Part shown: piece after piece, positions 24,756 through 33,413 of the stretch | How positions within the stretch are numbered: position 1 is the first letter of the stretch | How the letters are laid out: each line of letters starts with the position of its first letter | NCBI RefSeq assembly: GCF_000717025.1 | Contig: NZ_JNXG01000001.1 | Span: 124,001 to 188,000 of the forward strand | Direction: 5' to 3' | Length of the DNA stretch: 64,000 nucleotides | Source of the DNA: Streptomyces atroolivaceus | GTDB taxonomy: Bacteria > Actinomycetota > Actinomycetes > Streptomycetales > Streptomycetaceae | Notes under the pieces: model-generated | The model's database searches: none | The model's input: the letters and a program-made list of their open reading frames with translations, nothing else | What the model was told of the DNA's origin: nothing | Position numbers and translations under genes: made by a program

Positions 24756-26987
24756 ATGCCAAAGAAGCGCTCAGGCGGGGGTCTGACGACGACCCAGCAG
24801 GCCGCCAAGTTCCTCGGTGTCGCCGCGCTCTCCGGAGCTGTGCTGGCAGGCATCGCGCTGCCGGCCGTCGGCGCACTCGGGCTCGCGGCCAAGGGGACGG
24901 TCGAGGGATTCGACGAGATCCCTTCCAACCTCAAGACTCCACCGTTGAGCCAGCGGATCACGATCCTGGACAACGAGGGCGGGCTCATCGCGACGGACTA
25001 CTCGCGCGACCGCACCGTCATCCCGCTCAAGGACATCTCCCCGTACATGCAGGACGCGATCATCGCGATCGAGGACTCGCGCTTCTACGAGCACGGGGCC
25101 GTCGACCTCAAGGGCATCCTGCGCGCGATGAACCGCAACGTGCAGGCCGGCGGCGCCGCGCAGGGTGCCTCCACTCTCACCCAGCAGTACGTGAAGAACG
25201 TCTTCGTCGAGGAGGCGGGCGACGACCCGGACAAGGTCGCCGAGGCCACCCAGCAGACCCTGGGCCGCAAGGTCCGGGAGCTGAAGTACGCGATCCAGGT
25301 CGAGGAAGAACTCGGCAAGAAGAAGATCCTGGAGAACTACCTCAACATCACCTTCTTCGGGCAGCAGGCCTACGGCGTCGAGACCGCCTCGCAGCGGTAC
25401 TTCTCCAAGCACGCCAAGGACCTGAAGCTGGAGGAGGCGGCGATGCTGGCCGGCCTCGTCCAGTCGCCGACCCGCTACGACCCGGTCAACGACGCCGAGG
25501 AGGCGACCAAGCGTCGCAACATCGTGCTGCAGCGCATGGCCGCTGTCGGCAGCATCTCGCAGGACGAGGCCGAGAAGGCCATCGCCACCCCCCTCAACCT
25601 GGACGTCAGCAAGCCGAACAGCGGCTGCATCACAGCTGACAGCGGCGCCGGTTTCTTCTGCGACTACGTGCGCAAGACCGTCCTGACCGATCCGACCTTC
25701 GGGAAGACCCACGAGGAGCGTGCCAAGCTCTGGAACCTCGGCGGGCTGACCATCAGGACCACGCTTTCGCCGCGCGCCCAGGAGGCCGCCGACGAGGCCG
25801 CCACCTCGAAGGTCTACAAGGACGACAAGGTCGCCGCCTCGGTGGTGCAGGTGGAGCCCGGCACCGGCAAGATCCTCTCGATGGCCCAGTCCAGGCCGTA
25901 CGGTCTGGACCAGAACAAGCACCAGACGATGCTCAACCTCGGCGTCAGCAACAAGATGGGCGGCAGCACCTACGGCTTCCAGGTCGGCTCGACCTTCAAG
26001 CCGATCACCGCCGCCGCCGCCCTGGAGAAGGGCATCAGCCCGGCGGAGAGCTACACCACCGACTGGAAGATCTCGCTGCCGCTGAACTCCTTCCGCGACT
26101 GCTCGGGTGCCCCCACCGGCAGCGACAACTGGGACCTGGTGAACGAGCTGGAGTCCGAGAAGGGCACCTGGGACATGACGAGCGCGCTCGGCAAGTCCAT
26201 CAACACCTACTTCGCCAAGCTGGAGCAGAAGACCGGGCTCTGCGAGACGGTCGAGATGGCGAAGAAGATGGGTTACGAGCGGGGTGACGGCAAGGAGATC
26301 GAGGAGAACGCCTCGATCACCCTCGGCGGCGAGGTGAGCACCCCGCTGTCGATGGCCTCCGTCTACGCCACGTTCGCCAACCGGGGCACGTACTGCTCGC
26401 CCGTCGCCATCGAGTCGATCACGGACGCCAACGGCAAGAAGCTCGGCGTCCCGAAGACCGAGTGCTCCCGCGCGATGAGCGAGAAGACGGCTGACACCAT
26501 CAGCCAGATGCTCAAGGGCGTGGTCGAGGACGGCACCGGCACCCTGGCCGGCCTCTCCGACCGCGACAACGCGGGCAAGACGGGTACGACGAACGACCGC
26601 CTCGACGCCTGGTTCGTCGGCTACACCCCGAATCTCTCCACAGCGGTCTGGGTCGGGGACGACGTCGGCGAGAAGACCACCAAGATGTTCAACATCACCA
26701 TCGGTGGCCAGTACTACGACAAGGTCTGCGGTGGCTGTCTTCCCGGCCCCATCTGGAAGACAGCGATGACCGGAGCCCTGAACGCCTCGGAGACCCCGTC
26801 CTTCCAGCCGGTCCAGGTGCCGCGAGGCAAGGAGAAGGAAGAGGAGAAGGACAAGGGCCGCGACGAGGGCGCGGGCGGCGGCAACGACAACGACAAGCCC
26901 GGCGCCGACCCCATCGGCGGCATCACCCTGCCGCCCGGCTTCATCGGCGGGAACGACGGCCGCGGACGCGGCGGCAACGGTCCCTGA
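24756..26987 (+). CDS. Class A penicillin-binding protein (PonA2-type), 743 aa
   Basis: Bifunctional peptidoglycan synthase anchored by one membrane helix (residues 16-45). The glycosyltransferase domain has Glu106 in AIEDSRFYEHG and the later STLTQQYVKN motif. The transpeptidase domain has Ser412 in GSTFKP (SxxK), SIN in LGKSINTYF and Lys608 in AGKTGTTN. The last 60 residues are an acidic/basic, Gly-rich tail with no PASTA repeat. It corresponds to SCO3580 of S. coelicolor and Rv3682. Its fixed position next to wblA is conserved in actinobacteria. A leaderless start is likely. Confidence 0.95.
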   Translation: MPKKRSGGGLTTTQQAAKFLGVAALSGAVLAGIALPAVGALGLAAKGTVEGFDEIPSNLKTPPLSQRITILDNEGGLIATDYSRDRTVIPLKDISPYMQDAIIAIEDSRFYEHGAVDLKGILRAMNRNVQAGGAAQGASTLTQQYVKNVFVEEAGDDPDKVAEATQQTLGRKVRELKYAIQVEEELGKKKILENYLNITFFGQQAYGVETASQRYFSKHAKDLKLEEAAMLAGLVQSPTRYDPVNDAEEATKRRNIVLQRMAAVGSISQDEAEKAIATPLNLDVSKPNSGCITADSGAGFFCDYVRKTVLTDPTFGKTHEERAKLWNLGGLTIRTTLSPRAQEAADEAATSKVYKDDKVAASVVQVEPGTGKILSMAQSRPYGLDQNKHQTMLNLGVSNKMGGSTYGFQVGSTFKPITAAAALEKGISPAESYTTDWKISLPLNSFRDCSGAPTGSDNWDLVNELESEKGTWDMTSALGKSINTYFAKLEQKTGLCETVEMAKKMGYERGDGKEIEENASITLGGEVSTPLSMASVYATFANRGTYCSPVAIESITDANGKKLGVPKTECSRAMSEKTADTISQMLKGVVEDGTGTLAGLSDRDNAGKTGTTNDRLDAWFVGYTPNLSTAVWVGDDVGEKTTKMFNITIGGQYYDKVCGGCLPGPIWKTAMTGALNASETPSFQPVQVPRGKEKEEEKDKGRDEGAGGGNDNDKPGADPIGGITLPPGFIGGNDGRGRGGNGP

Positions 26988-27005
26988 CCCCTCCAGGTCC
27001 AGGCA

Positions 27006-27045
27006 CGAAGGAGGGCGCTCCCCCACCGGGGAGCGCCCTCCTTCG
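27006..27045 (+). terminator. PBP terminator
   Basis: CGAAGGAGGGCGCTCCCC (27006-27023) pairs perfectly with 27028-27045, an 18-bp stem with a 4-nt loop, 18 nt past the PBP stop. Confidence 0.92.
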
Positions 27046-27573
27046 CTGTATCTGCCCCATGCCCGGCCGGCCCCGGCGAGGCCGGCGTCATCAGCCCCGC
27101 CCTGCACCCGCGGCCGGGTGGACGGACGAGCGACTCGATCAGGCGGACAGCGGCAGGCCCACGTCACATCGAAGCTCCGGTCCCGGGCAGCCACTTGCGG
27201 AGGCCATCGTCCTCGACGAACGCTTCGCGGCAGACGGCACGTCCCGGGCGGCCTGGCCACGGAGCGGGTACCTGCGCAGCCACGCGATCCGCACGACGCG
27301 AGCCGCACGTGCCGCAGTCACGTGACCGACCTCACGTGACTCTTCGTGAGGGGGAATGCGGCCGCTCCGTGGCCACTAATCAACAAATTGCACGCACAAA
27401 CGACTTTGCGGCCACCGCATTTCACCCAGCGCATCACCGGATCATCTCGCTCCGGATCCTGGCCGAAAAACACATGCGAGCACACCTCTTCGCACATATG
27501 ATCGACGAATACGGAGCCGCGGACATATTCGCTCACCGACGGGACCGCGCACAGAACAAGGGTGTAACGACGG
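27046..27573. other. Gap upstream of the lipoprotein gene
   Basis: About 530 bp. The second half (27340-27570) is clearly less GC-rich than the surroundings. A frame reading VATNQQIARTNDFAATAF from GTG 27370 stays open but carries no ribosome site and runs into the lipoprotein gene out of frame, so it is not called. The base composition suggests a promoter region or remnants of acquired DNA. Confidence 0.4.
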
Positions 27574-28173
27574 TTGCGATCCATCGAGAAAGCAAGAGGC
27601 CTTTTCCTCCTCATGGCGACATCACTACTTGTCGCCGGCTGTGGAGCCTCCCATACTCCACGCCCCGGGACCCAGGACGGTTTTCGGGACGTGAAGCCAG
27701 GAACTCCACTGGTGGAAGTCGTGGACGAGGTGACGTCCGCAGGACTGGGCCTCTCCGTCCGGGACGCAACCTCCCTGGGCAGATACATACCACCGGAAAT
27801 GACCCGGGCGTACGCAGTCTGTTTCACGGAGGACAAGCCGGAGTACGCCGCGATCGACCTGTTCGTGGTGCCATCGGCGGAGAGCTGCCCCGCGAAGAGG
27901 GGTGCTGTCGTGCCACGCCCTCCGGTCCCCGATGTCACGGGCCGGACGAGCGCCGAAGCCGTGGCTCTGATGGCTTCGACCGGCTTCCAGCCCGACCGGA
28001 TGACAGCCCAGGACGAAGAGAAACCGTCCAGGCGGCTCGACTCCCGGACGGCCAGGAATTGGCGGGTGTGTTCTCAGTCCCCTGCCGCAGGAAAGCCGTT
28101 CGATGCCGACGAGAAAGTCCTGATGCGCATTTCTGCCGACTGCCGGACCAAGCCGAAGATTCCATCCGAGTAA
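27574..28173 (+). CDS. Secreted lipoprotein with PASTA-like repeat, 199 aa
   Basis: RSIEKARGLFLLMATSLLVAGCG is a lipoprotein signal with cysteine near residue 23, which argues for the TTG start at 27574 even though the ribosome site is weak. ATG 27613 would delete the basic N-terminus. Residues about 120-190 (VPDVTGRTSAEAVALMASTGFQ ... CSQSPAAGKPF) match the PASTA pattern V-P-D-V-x-G...A...L...G-F...S-x-x-P-x-A-G. PASTA domains bind muropeptides. The first half (VKPGTPLVEVVDEVTSAGL) has a weaker copy. A role in envelope sensing is inference. Confidence 0.7.
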   Translation: MRSIEKARGLFLLMATSLLVAGCGASHTPRPGTQDGFRDVKPGTPLVEVVDEVTSAGLGLSVRDATSLGRYIPPEMTRAYAVCFTEDKPEYAAIDLFVVPSAESCPAKRGAVVPRPPVPDVTGRTSAEAVALMASTGFQPDRMTAQDEEKPSRRLDSRTARNWRVCSQSPAAGKPFDADEKVLMRISADCRTKPKIPSE

Positions 28174-28269
28174 CGCAGAGCGCAAGAACCTGTCAGCGAT
28201 CATCCATATCGCCGACATCTACCTCCCGGATTCCCCGGAATCGAATCCACCTGACCGAAAGGTATCGAC

Positions 28270-28671
28270 ATGCGTAACGTAATGCGCGCCATAACCATTG
28301 CCTCCGCAATTGCACTCGTGGGAGGCGTCACGGCGTCTTCAGCACAGGCGGATGACCCTGCGGTGAGCATCTACACCGCGTCCAAGCTCGGCCAGGCCAA
28401 GTTCGTGCCGGAGGGCGAGCACCTCTACATCACCGACCTGGTTTCGGACGGCAAGTCGACGGTGGCCCGGCTCATCGTGTCGGGCGACACCACGTACTAC
28501 TACTGGAACCGGACCAAGGCCGGCTCCACGCGCCACGTGAACATGTCCCTCCCCGAGGACCGCCACATCACCCTGGTGGCGTACACCGGCAACTGGGACG
28601 GGACCGTGACCGGAGGCATCCACTGGAACAGCTACGACCACATGCTGGAGCACGTGACGACCTTCAGCTGA
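28270..28671 (+). CDS. Small secreted protein of unknown function, 133 aa
   Basis: MRNVMRAITIASAIALVGGVTASSAQA is a Sec signal with an AQA cleavage site near residue 27. The mature 106 residues have no cysteine and read like a beta-rich fold (HLYITDLVSDGKSTVARLIVSGDTTYYYWN). Not recognised. AAAGG lies 8 nt before the ATG. It follows the PASTA-like lipoprotein by 96 bp and ends at a strong hairpin, so the two may be co-transcribed. Confidence 0.75.
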   Translation: MRNVMRAITIASAIALVGGVTASSAQADDPAVSIYTASKLGQAKFVPEGEHLYITDLVSDGKSTVARLIVSGDTTYYYWNRTKAGSTRHVNMSLPEDRHITLVAYTGNWDGTVTGGIHWNSYDHMLEHVTTFS

Positions 28672-28683
28672 TCCCGAGTGCCT

Positions 28684-28737
28684 TTGACGGATTTTCCGGC
28701 AGGAAGCGCACCGCCTTCCTGCCGGAGGGTCCGTCAA
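28684..28737. terminator. Bidirectional terminator
   Basis: Outer arms TTGACGGA / TCCGTCAA (28684-28691, 28730-28737) and inner arms TCCGGCAGGAAG / CTTCCTGCCGGA (28695-28706, 28715-28726) form a long hairpin with T-rich flanks, between convergent genes. Confidence 0.88.
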
Positions 28738-28759
28738 GTTTCGCACCGGAAGCCGGTGA

Positions 28760-29224
28760 TCAGCCCGCGAGCAGCTTCTTCACCGTGGCGGCCACCCGGC
28801 CGCCCTCGGCAAGCCCTGCCACCTTCGGGTTGACGATCTTCATGACGGCGCCCATCGCACGCGGCCCCTCGGCGCCGGCGGCCTTCGCCTCCCCGACCGC
28901 CTGCGCGACGATCGCGTTCAGCTCGTCGTCGGAGAGCTGCTTGGGCAGATAGGCGTCGAGCAGCTCACCCTCGGCCCTTTCCCGCTCGGCCTGCTCGGTC
29001 CGGCCGCCCTGCGCGAAGGCCTCGGCCGCCTCGCGACGCTTCTTCGCCTCCTTGGCGATCACCTTCTGCACCTCGTCGTCGGAGAGCTCGCGCGACGTCT
29101 TGCCGCTGACCTCTTCCTTGGTGATCGCGGTCAGGGTGAGCCGGAGGGTGGACGAGGTGAGCTCGTCACGCGCCTTCATGGCCGTGGTGAGGTCTTCCTT
29201 GAGCTTGGACTTGAGCGTGGTCAT
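28760..29224 (-). CDS. GatB/YqeY-domain protein, 154 aa
   Basis: Whole protein is a YqeY domain: MTTLKSKLKEDLTTAMKARDELTSSTLRLTLTAI, then QVEL-like helices and the closing GRVAATVKKLLAG. YqeY proteins are free-standing relatives of the GatB tail and are thought to handle tRNA or aminoacylation-related tasks; the exact role is unknown. The start at ATG 29224 matches family N-termini; an upstream in-frame ATG at 29305 would overlap the divergent phosphoesterase gene. Confidence 0.9.
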   Translation of the reverse strand: MTTLKSKLKEDLTTAMKARDELTSSTLRLTLTAITKEEVSGKTSRELSDDEVQKVIAKEAKKRREAAEAFAQGGRTEQAERERAEGELLDAYLPKQLSDDELNAIVAQAVGEAKAAGAEGPRAMGAVMKIVNPKVAGLAEGGRVAATVKKLLAG

Positions 29225-29303
29225 GCCGCGATTGTGACAGGTACGGGGCACTTGCCGCCCGCCTGTTTTCGTCCCACCGCACGGCTTCTGCGACGATGGG
29301 CCC

Positions 29304-30242
29304 ATGCGCGCACGCTACGGAGTACCCCTGAAAGCAACGGCAGTCGGCGCAGCGGTCGGCGTAGCCGGCCTCGTGTACGCGGCCGGATTCGAGGCACGCT
29401 CGTTCCGCCTTCGACGGATCACGATTCCCGTACTCCCGCACGGAGCGCGCCCCTTGCGCGTACTCCAGGTCTCCGACATCCACATGGTGAGCGGGCAGCG
29501 CAAGAAGCGCGCCTGGCTGCAGTCGCTGGCGGGGCTGCGCCCGGACTTCGTGGTGAACACCGGCGACAATCTCTCCGATCCGGAAGCCGTGCCGGAGCTG
29601 CTCGACGCGCTCGGCCCGCTGATGGAGTTCCCCGGGGTCTACGTCTTCGGTTCCAACGACTACTACGGCCCGAAACTCCGTAACCCGGTCCGCTACCTCC
29701 TGGAGAAGACGCAGGGTAGGCACGGGCTGAACGGGAACGCGCCGGCGGTCGGCGTCGTGCACAACCCCTGGGAGCCGATGCGGGACGCGTTCGACGAGGC
29801 CGGCTGGCTGAACCTCTCCAACACCCGGGGCCGGATCAAGGCCGACGGGCTCGAGATCGCCTTCACCGGCCTGGACGACCCCCACATCAAGCGGGACCGG
29901 TACGCCGAGGTCGCGGGCGGCCCCGAAACCGGCGCCGACCTCTCGATCGGCGTGGTCCACGCCCCGTACCTGCGTTCCCTGGACGCGTTCACGGCGGACG
30001 GCTACCCCCTGATCCTGGCCGGCCACACCCACGGCGGCCAGCTCTGTATCCCCTTCTACGGCGCCCTCGTCACCAACTGCGACCTGGACACCGACCGGGT
30101 GAAGGGCCTCTCCGGCCACACGGTCGGCGATCGGCGCTCCTACCTCCACGTCTCGGCGGGCTGTGGCACGAACCGCTACACCCCGGTCCGCTTCGCCTGC
30201 CCGCCCGAGGCGACCCTGCTGACGCTGACGCCGCGCGACTGA
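29304..30242 (+). CDS. Membrane-anchored metallophosphoesterase, 312 aa
   Basis: One N-terminal hydrophobic helix (residues 8-28). Calcineurin-like motifs follow: VSDIHMV, NTGDNLSD, GSNDYY (Asn-Asp of the GNHD motif, His replaced) and LAGHTHGGQLCIP. Belongs to the YaeI/Rv3683 branch, where relatives are phosphodiester or UDP-sugar lipid hydrolases. The GNHD change (GSND) is common in this branch. Its position after PBP and YqeY follows the conserved actinobacterial order. Confidence 0.87.
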   Translation: MRARYGVPLKATAVGAAVGVAGLVYAAGFEARSFRLRRITIPVLPHGARPLRVLQVSDIHMVSGQRKKRAWLQSLAGLRPDFVVNTGDNLSDPEAVPELLDALGPLMEFPGVYVFGSNDYYGPKLRNPVRYLLEKTQGRHGLNGNAPAVGVVHNPWEPMRDAFDEAGWLNLSNTRGRIKADGLEIAFTGLDDPHIKRDRYAEVAGGPETGADLSIGVVHAPYLRSLDAFTADGYPLILAGHTHGGQLCIPFYGALVTNCDLDTDRVKGLSGHTVGDRRSYLHVSAGCGTNRYTPVRFACPPEATLLTLTPRD

Positions 30243-30330
30243 GCCTCCCGCCGGGGGACACAAACCGGATTTCGCCTCCGGGCGCGGGTGGGCTAAAGTA
30301 ATCGATGTCGCCGGGACAATCGGTGGACAT

Positions 30331-30404
30331 CGGGGTGTAGCGCAGCTTGGCAGCGCGCTTCGTTCGGGACGAAGAGGTCGTGGGTTCAAATCCCGCCACC
30401 CCGA
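30331..30404 (+). tRNA. tRNA-Pro (anticodon CGG)
   Basis: 74-nt cloverleaf: acceptor CGGGGTG / CACCCCG with discriminator A at 30404. D-arm GCGC...GCGC. Anticodon stem CTTCG / CGAAG enclosing loop TTCGGGA (anticodon CGG, reads CCG). T-arm GTGGG TTCAAAT CCCGC. The CCA end is not encoded. Followed by its own terminator. Confidence 0.97.
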
Positions 30405-30422
30405 CAGCTGAAGCACCAGGTC

Positions 30423-30456
30423 AAAGGCCTGATCCACTGAGTGGATCAGGCCTTTT
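30423..30456 (+). terminator. tRNA-Pro terminator
   Basis: AAAGGCCTGATCCAC (30423-30437) pairs with GTGGATCAGGCCTTT (30441-30455) and ends in TTTT, a classical Rho-independent terminator. Confidence 0.95.
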
Positions 30457-30583
30457 CCGTTAGGGCGCGCTCACGGCCGGGTGCACTCGGAGCACGGGCC
30501 GGTCTCCGTGTCGGCGAGATCCGCCAGGCCCCCCGAAGTCGCAGACCAGGATCGTCCGCGCGGGGATGGGCCTCGACGACAGA

Positions 30584-30617
30584 CGGTCCGCCACTCTCCC
30601 GGGAGAGTGGCGGACCG
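30584..30617 (-). terminator. 34-bp perfect palindrome after the FMN reductase gene
   Basis: Arm CGGTCCGCCACTCTCCC (30584-30600) meets its exact complement (30601-30617) with no spacer. It lies 70 bp past the reductase stop and probably ends that transcript. The gap 30457-30583 shows nothing else. Confidence 0.6.
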
Positions 30618-30686
30618 GGCCCACAGAGCGTGCCGGGGTGCCGTGACAGCGGCGCCGCTGTCCTCGGCGCCATCGCCGGCAGTAGG

Positions 30687-31247
30687 TCAGGCAGCAGCCG
30701 CCGCGGTGCCCTGGGCGACCTGGCGGAGCACCTCGGTCAGGGAGGTGACGACCTCGGCGTCGTCCGCCGGGTGGAGCTCGGCGAAGCGGGTCACGGAGCC
30801 GGGGATGGAGAGCTTGACGTCGGCCAGGACCGCTCCACCCGCGAGACCGGCCGCCTTGCGGGCCTCGTCCTGGGCCCAGACGCCACCGAACTGACCGAAG
30901 GCCGTGCCGACCACGGCGACCGGCTTGGCGGTCAGGGCGCCTGCACCGTACGGGCGGGACAGCCAGTCGATGGCGTTCTTGAGGACCGCCGGCATGGTGC
31001 CGTTGTACTCGGGCGAGAACAGCAGGAACCCGTCGGAGAGGCCGGCTGCGTCACGCAGCCGGGCCGCGGCAGCCGGAACGCCGCCCTCGACGTCGATGTC
31101 CTCGTTGTAGAAGGGGACGTCGGCAAGCCCTTCGTACAGCACGACCTCGACGCCCTCGGGGGCGTGCTTGATGGCGGCCTCGGCGAGCTGACGGTTGTGG
31201 GAGCCGGCGCGGAGGCTGCCGACGAGGGCGAGGATGCGTACAGACAT
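30687..31247 (-). CDS. NADPH-dependent FMN reductase / quinone reductase, 186 aa
   Basis: Flavodoxin-like: VGSLRAGSHNRQLAEA binds the FMN phosphate and FSPEYNGTMPAVLKNAIDWLSRP is the flavin-contact signature of the ChrR/YieF/SsuE group. Probably reduces quinones or other electrophiles with NAD(P)H. The Ala-rich last residues are unstructured. GGGAG precedes the ATG. It is divergent from a TetR gene with a double operator between them, so expression is likely induced by a TetR ligand such as a quinone or electrophile. Confidence 0.88.
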   Translation of the reverse strand: MSVRILALVGSLRAGSHNRQLAEAAIKHAPEGVEVVLYEGLADVPFYNEDIDVEGGVPAAAARLRDAAGLSDGFLLFSPEYNGTMPAVLKNAIDWLSRPYGAGALTAKPVAVVGTAFGQFGGVWAQDEARKAAGLAGGAVLADVKLSIPGSVTRFAELHPADDAEVVTSLTEVLRQVAQGTAAAAA

Positions 31248-31287
31248 CAGGGAAGCTCCTGGGGAGACGGAGACTGCAGAAGTAAGC

Positions 31288-31334
31288 GGACCACGGTCCG
31301 TTTAAAGTTGTACCACCTAAACGGACCGTGGTCC
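31288..31334. promoter_or_regulatory. TetR double operator
   Basis: GGACCACGGTCCGTTTA (31288-31304) is repeated as an exact inverted copy at 31318-31334 with a 13-bp spacer. Each arm contains its own small palindrome GGACC-nn-GGTCC. The site lies between the divergent FMN reductase and TetR genes, covering both promoters. Confidence 0.85.
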
Positions 31335-31365
31335 ACTTTCTCTCGTCCGGGGCTACCCTGAAGCC

Positions 31366-32019
31366 ATGACGGCTCCCCTCCCCCCGATGCCCGGGCCACC
31401 CGACCCCGGCGAGACGCGGACGAGTCTCACGCTCGCCCCCGTCGGCGAGCCGGAGCTGCTGCGTGCGGACGCGGCGCGCAACCGAGCGCTGTTGCTGGAG
31501 GCCGCCTCCCGTCTCCTCGCCGACTGCGGCGCGGCGGACCTCACCATGGAGTCGGTGGCCTCCGCGGCCGGAGTCGGCAAGGGCACCGTATTCCGGCGTT
31601 TCAAGGACCGCACGGGCCTGCTCATCGCGCTCCTGGACCATCGCGAAGCCCTGTTGCAGGCCGCCTTCCTCTCCGGGCCGCCCCCGATGGGCCCGGACGC
31701 CCCGGCAGCCGAGCGGCTGCACGCATTCGGCCCCGCCGTGATGCGCCACGAACACGATCACCACGAACTGATCCTCGCGTCCCGCACCGATCCACTGCGC
31801 ACCTATACCGTCCCCGCGCAGAGCCTGAGGCTCAGCCATGTCACCCTGCTGCTGCGTCAGGCCCGCGCGGCGGGCGATCCGGAGCTGCTCGCGCACACCC
31901 TGCTCGGGTCGATCGACGCCCCCCTGGTCCACCACCTGACATGTGAAAGCGGCATGCCGCCGGACCGGTTGGACCAGGCCTGGCACGACCTGCTCACCCG
32001 GTACGGGGTGGAGCGCTGA
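31366..32019 (+). CDS. TetR-family repressor, 217 aa
   Basis: The helix-turn-helix lies at about residues 38-85 (NRALLLEAASRLLADCGAADLTMESVASAAGVGKGTVFRRFKDRTGLL). The rest is an all-helical ligand-binding domain with the common HLTCESG-type turn. About 30 Pro-rich residues precede the fold. The ATG follows TACCCT by 6 nt, suggesting leaderless translation. Most likely controls itself and the divergent FMN reductase. The 3' end overlaps the convergent DUF89 gene by 26 bp. Confidence 0.9.
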   Translation: MTAPLPPMPGPPDPGETRTSLTLAPVGEPELLRADAARNRALLLEAASRLLADCGAADLTMESVASAAGVGKGTVFRRFKDRTGLLIALLDHREALLQAAFLSGPPPMGPDAPAAERLHAFGPAVMRHEHDHHELILASRTDPLRTYTVPAQSLRLSHVTLLLRQARAAGDPELLAHTLLGSIDAPLVHHLTCESGMPPDRLDQAWHDLLTRYGVER

Positions 32020-33235
32020 GGGCGGGACCACCGGGCTGCGCTCGCACCTGGATCAGGGCGTGCGTGCCGCTGGTGCGCCACGCACGTCCGGACCGCAGAC
32101 CTTCCAGGGTCTGCGGATCCAGGCCCACGACGACGTCGGATTTCAGGGTGCGCAACGCGGCGACGGAACCCGGGAAGTAGGCGGTGAGGTCGGCGAACGG
32201 CGTGGTCGCCGGCCACAGCCTGTCGCCCACCAGGCGGCGGTAGTTGAGGTCGCCCTTCAGGATCGTCAGTCCGGCGGTACCGAGTTCCGCCCGCAAGTCC
32301 TCGGGCATCCGCTCGTACGGGTACGGGGCACAGAAGAACGCATGGGTACGCACATCGAGCCGGCCGGTGCTCATGGCCTGCCAGACCCGCCCGCCGATCC
32401 TGCCCGCCTCACCGGGTGCCCGGCCGAGTCGGCGCAGGCAGTCGACGACGTCGGCTGTGGTCGCGTCGGAGACGTAGTACGGGCCGGGCTTCACATGGAG
32501 CACCACCCGGTCGGCGTGGCCGTGCTCGAGCAGGTGGTCGATGAGGACGAGGTCGGGGATCAGCTCGCGGCCGGTGTTGTCCGCGATGACGGCGACGGTG
32601 ACCGCCGGATCCTGCGCCAGCAGCGCCCACAACGACTCGCTGTCGTCGGCGACCAGGCCCGGATCCGCCTCACCGGGGACCGTCTCGCCCGCCGGGCCAC
32701 GGAAACCGAGGTCGGCGCGATTGCCCCAGAGGGAGGCACGGAGAAGAGCTGTCGCCCGCTCGGCCGCGGGGAGGCCGACGAGGTCGTCCAGGGCGCGGAG
32801 CTCCTCCTCGACCGTGCCGCCACGGAGCTCGGCACGCTTGAACGGGGCGAAGGGGTCGACGCCCTGCCACGGGCCCTCGTCGACATAGCCGACGGCCTCC
32901 AGGAGCCTGCGGTAGAAGTAGCTCTCGGCCCACAGGAACGGGGCGTCGAACCACGGACGCCCGAAGTGCTCCCGTCCCCGCGCCAGCCAGAGCTCGCGGT
33001 CCGGACTCCCGAAGCCGAGTGGTTCGACGACTCCGTGGACGACCTCGTGCAGCAGTGCGTCCAGAGCGCGTAGCTGCCGGGGTCCGTAAGGGAAGGCCTC
33101 GCGCACCTGTTTGATCAGCGCCGGATGGCGCTCCGCCATGACGCCCCGGGCGAAGCTGCCGGGCTCGCGGCACGTGATCACAGGTGGGAGGCCGGAGTCC
33201 CGCACGGCCTGAGAAGTCGCTCGTGTCTCACCCAT
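31994..33235 (-). CDS. DUF89 damage-control phosphatase (ARMT1-like), 413 aa
   Basis: Motifs of the DUF89 metal-dependent phosphatases are visible: LWGNRADLGF, VIADNTGRELIPDLVLIDHLL (the Asn-Asp metal ligands), KPGPYYVSDAT, and LTILKGDLNYRRLVGD. Characterised members remove damaged phosphometabolites such as fructose-1-phosphate or 4'-phosphopantetheine derivatives. The substrate here cannot be told. ATG 33235 fits family N-termini better than the in-frame ATG at 33415, which would overlap the htpG start. Confidence 0.87.
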   Translation of the reverse strand: MGETRATSQAVRDSGLPPVITCREPGSFARGVMAERHPALIKQVREAFPYGPRQLRALDALLHEVVHGVVEPLGFGSPDRELWLARGREHFGRPWFDAPFLWAESYFYRRLLEAVGYVDEGPWQGVDPFAPFKRAELRGGTVEEELRALDDLVGLPAAERATALLRASLWGNRADLGFRGPAGETVPGEADPGLVADDSESLWALLAQDPAVTVAVIADNTGRELIPDLVLIDHLLEHGHADRVVLHVKPGPYYVSDATTADVVDCLRRLGRAPGEAGRIGGRVWQAMSTGRLDVRTHAFFCAPYPYERMPEDLRAELGTAGLTILKGDLNYRRLVGDRLWPATTPFADLTAYFPGSVAALRTLKSDVVVGLDPQTLEGLRSGRAWRTSGTHALIQVRAQPGGPALSAPPRTG

Positions 33236-33413
33236 GCGTCCAGTCTGCCGTGCGGGGAAGCCGCGCATCGACGGGGCGGGCCCACTGTCCGCCTCCCGTG
33301 AGCGGGGCCGGACGCCCAACGGCCTTCGGCGAACCGGCACATGCGCGGCGCGGCGCCTGGTTACGATATGCAACGGCTCAGATGACTTACCCCAGGAAAG
33401 GGAACCCGCACCC

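Noticed and set aside
24771..27308. 845-codon minus-strand frame opposite the PBP
   Set aside because: Classic antisense shadow of a high-GC gene; the PBP has all catalytic motifs.
27195..28277. 360-codon frame across the low-GC gap and the lipoprotein gene
   Set aside because: Out of frame with a lipoprotein gene that has a good lipobox and PASTA pattern; residues after 27600 look like shadow sequence.
30331..30404. tRNA as an integration site for a mobile element
   Set aside because: No integrase, no repeat of the tRNA 3' end and no composition shift were seen around it.
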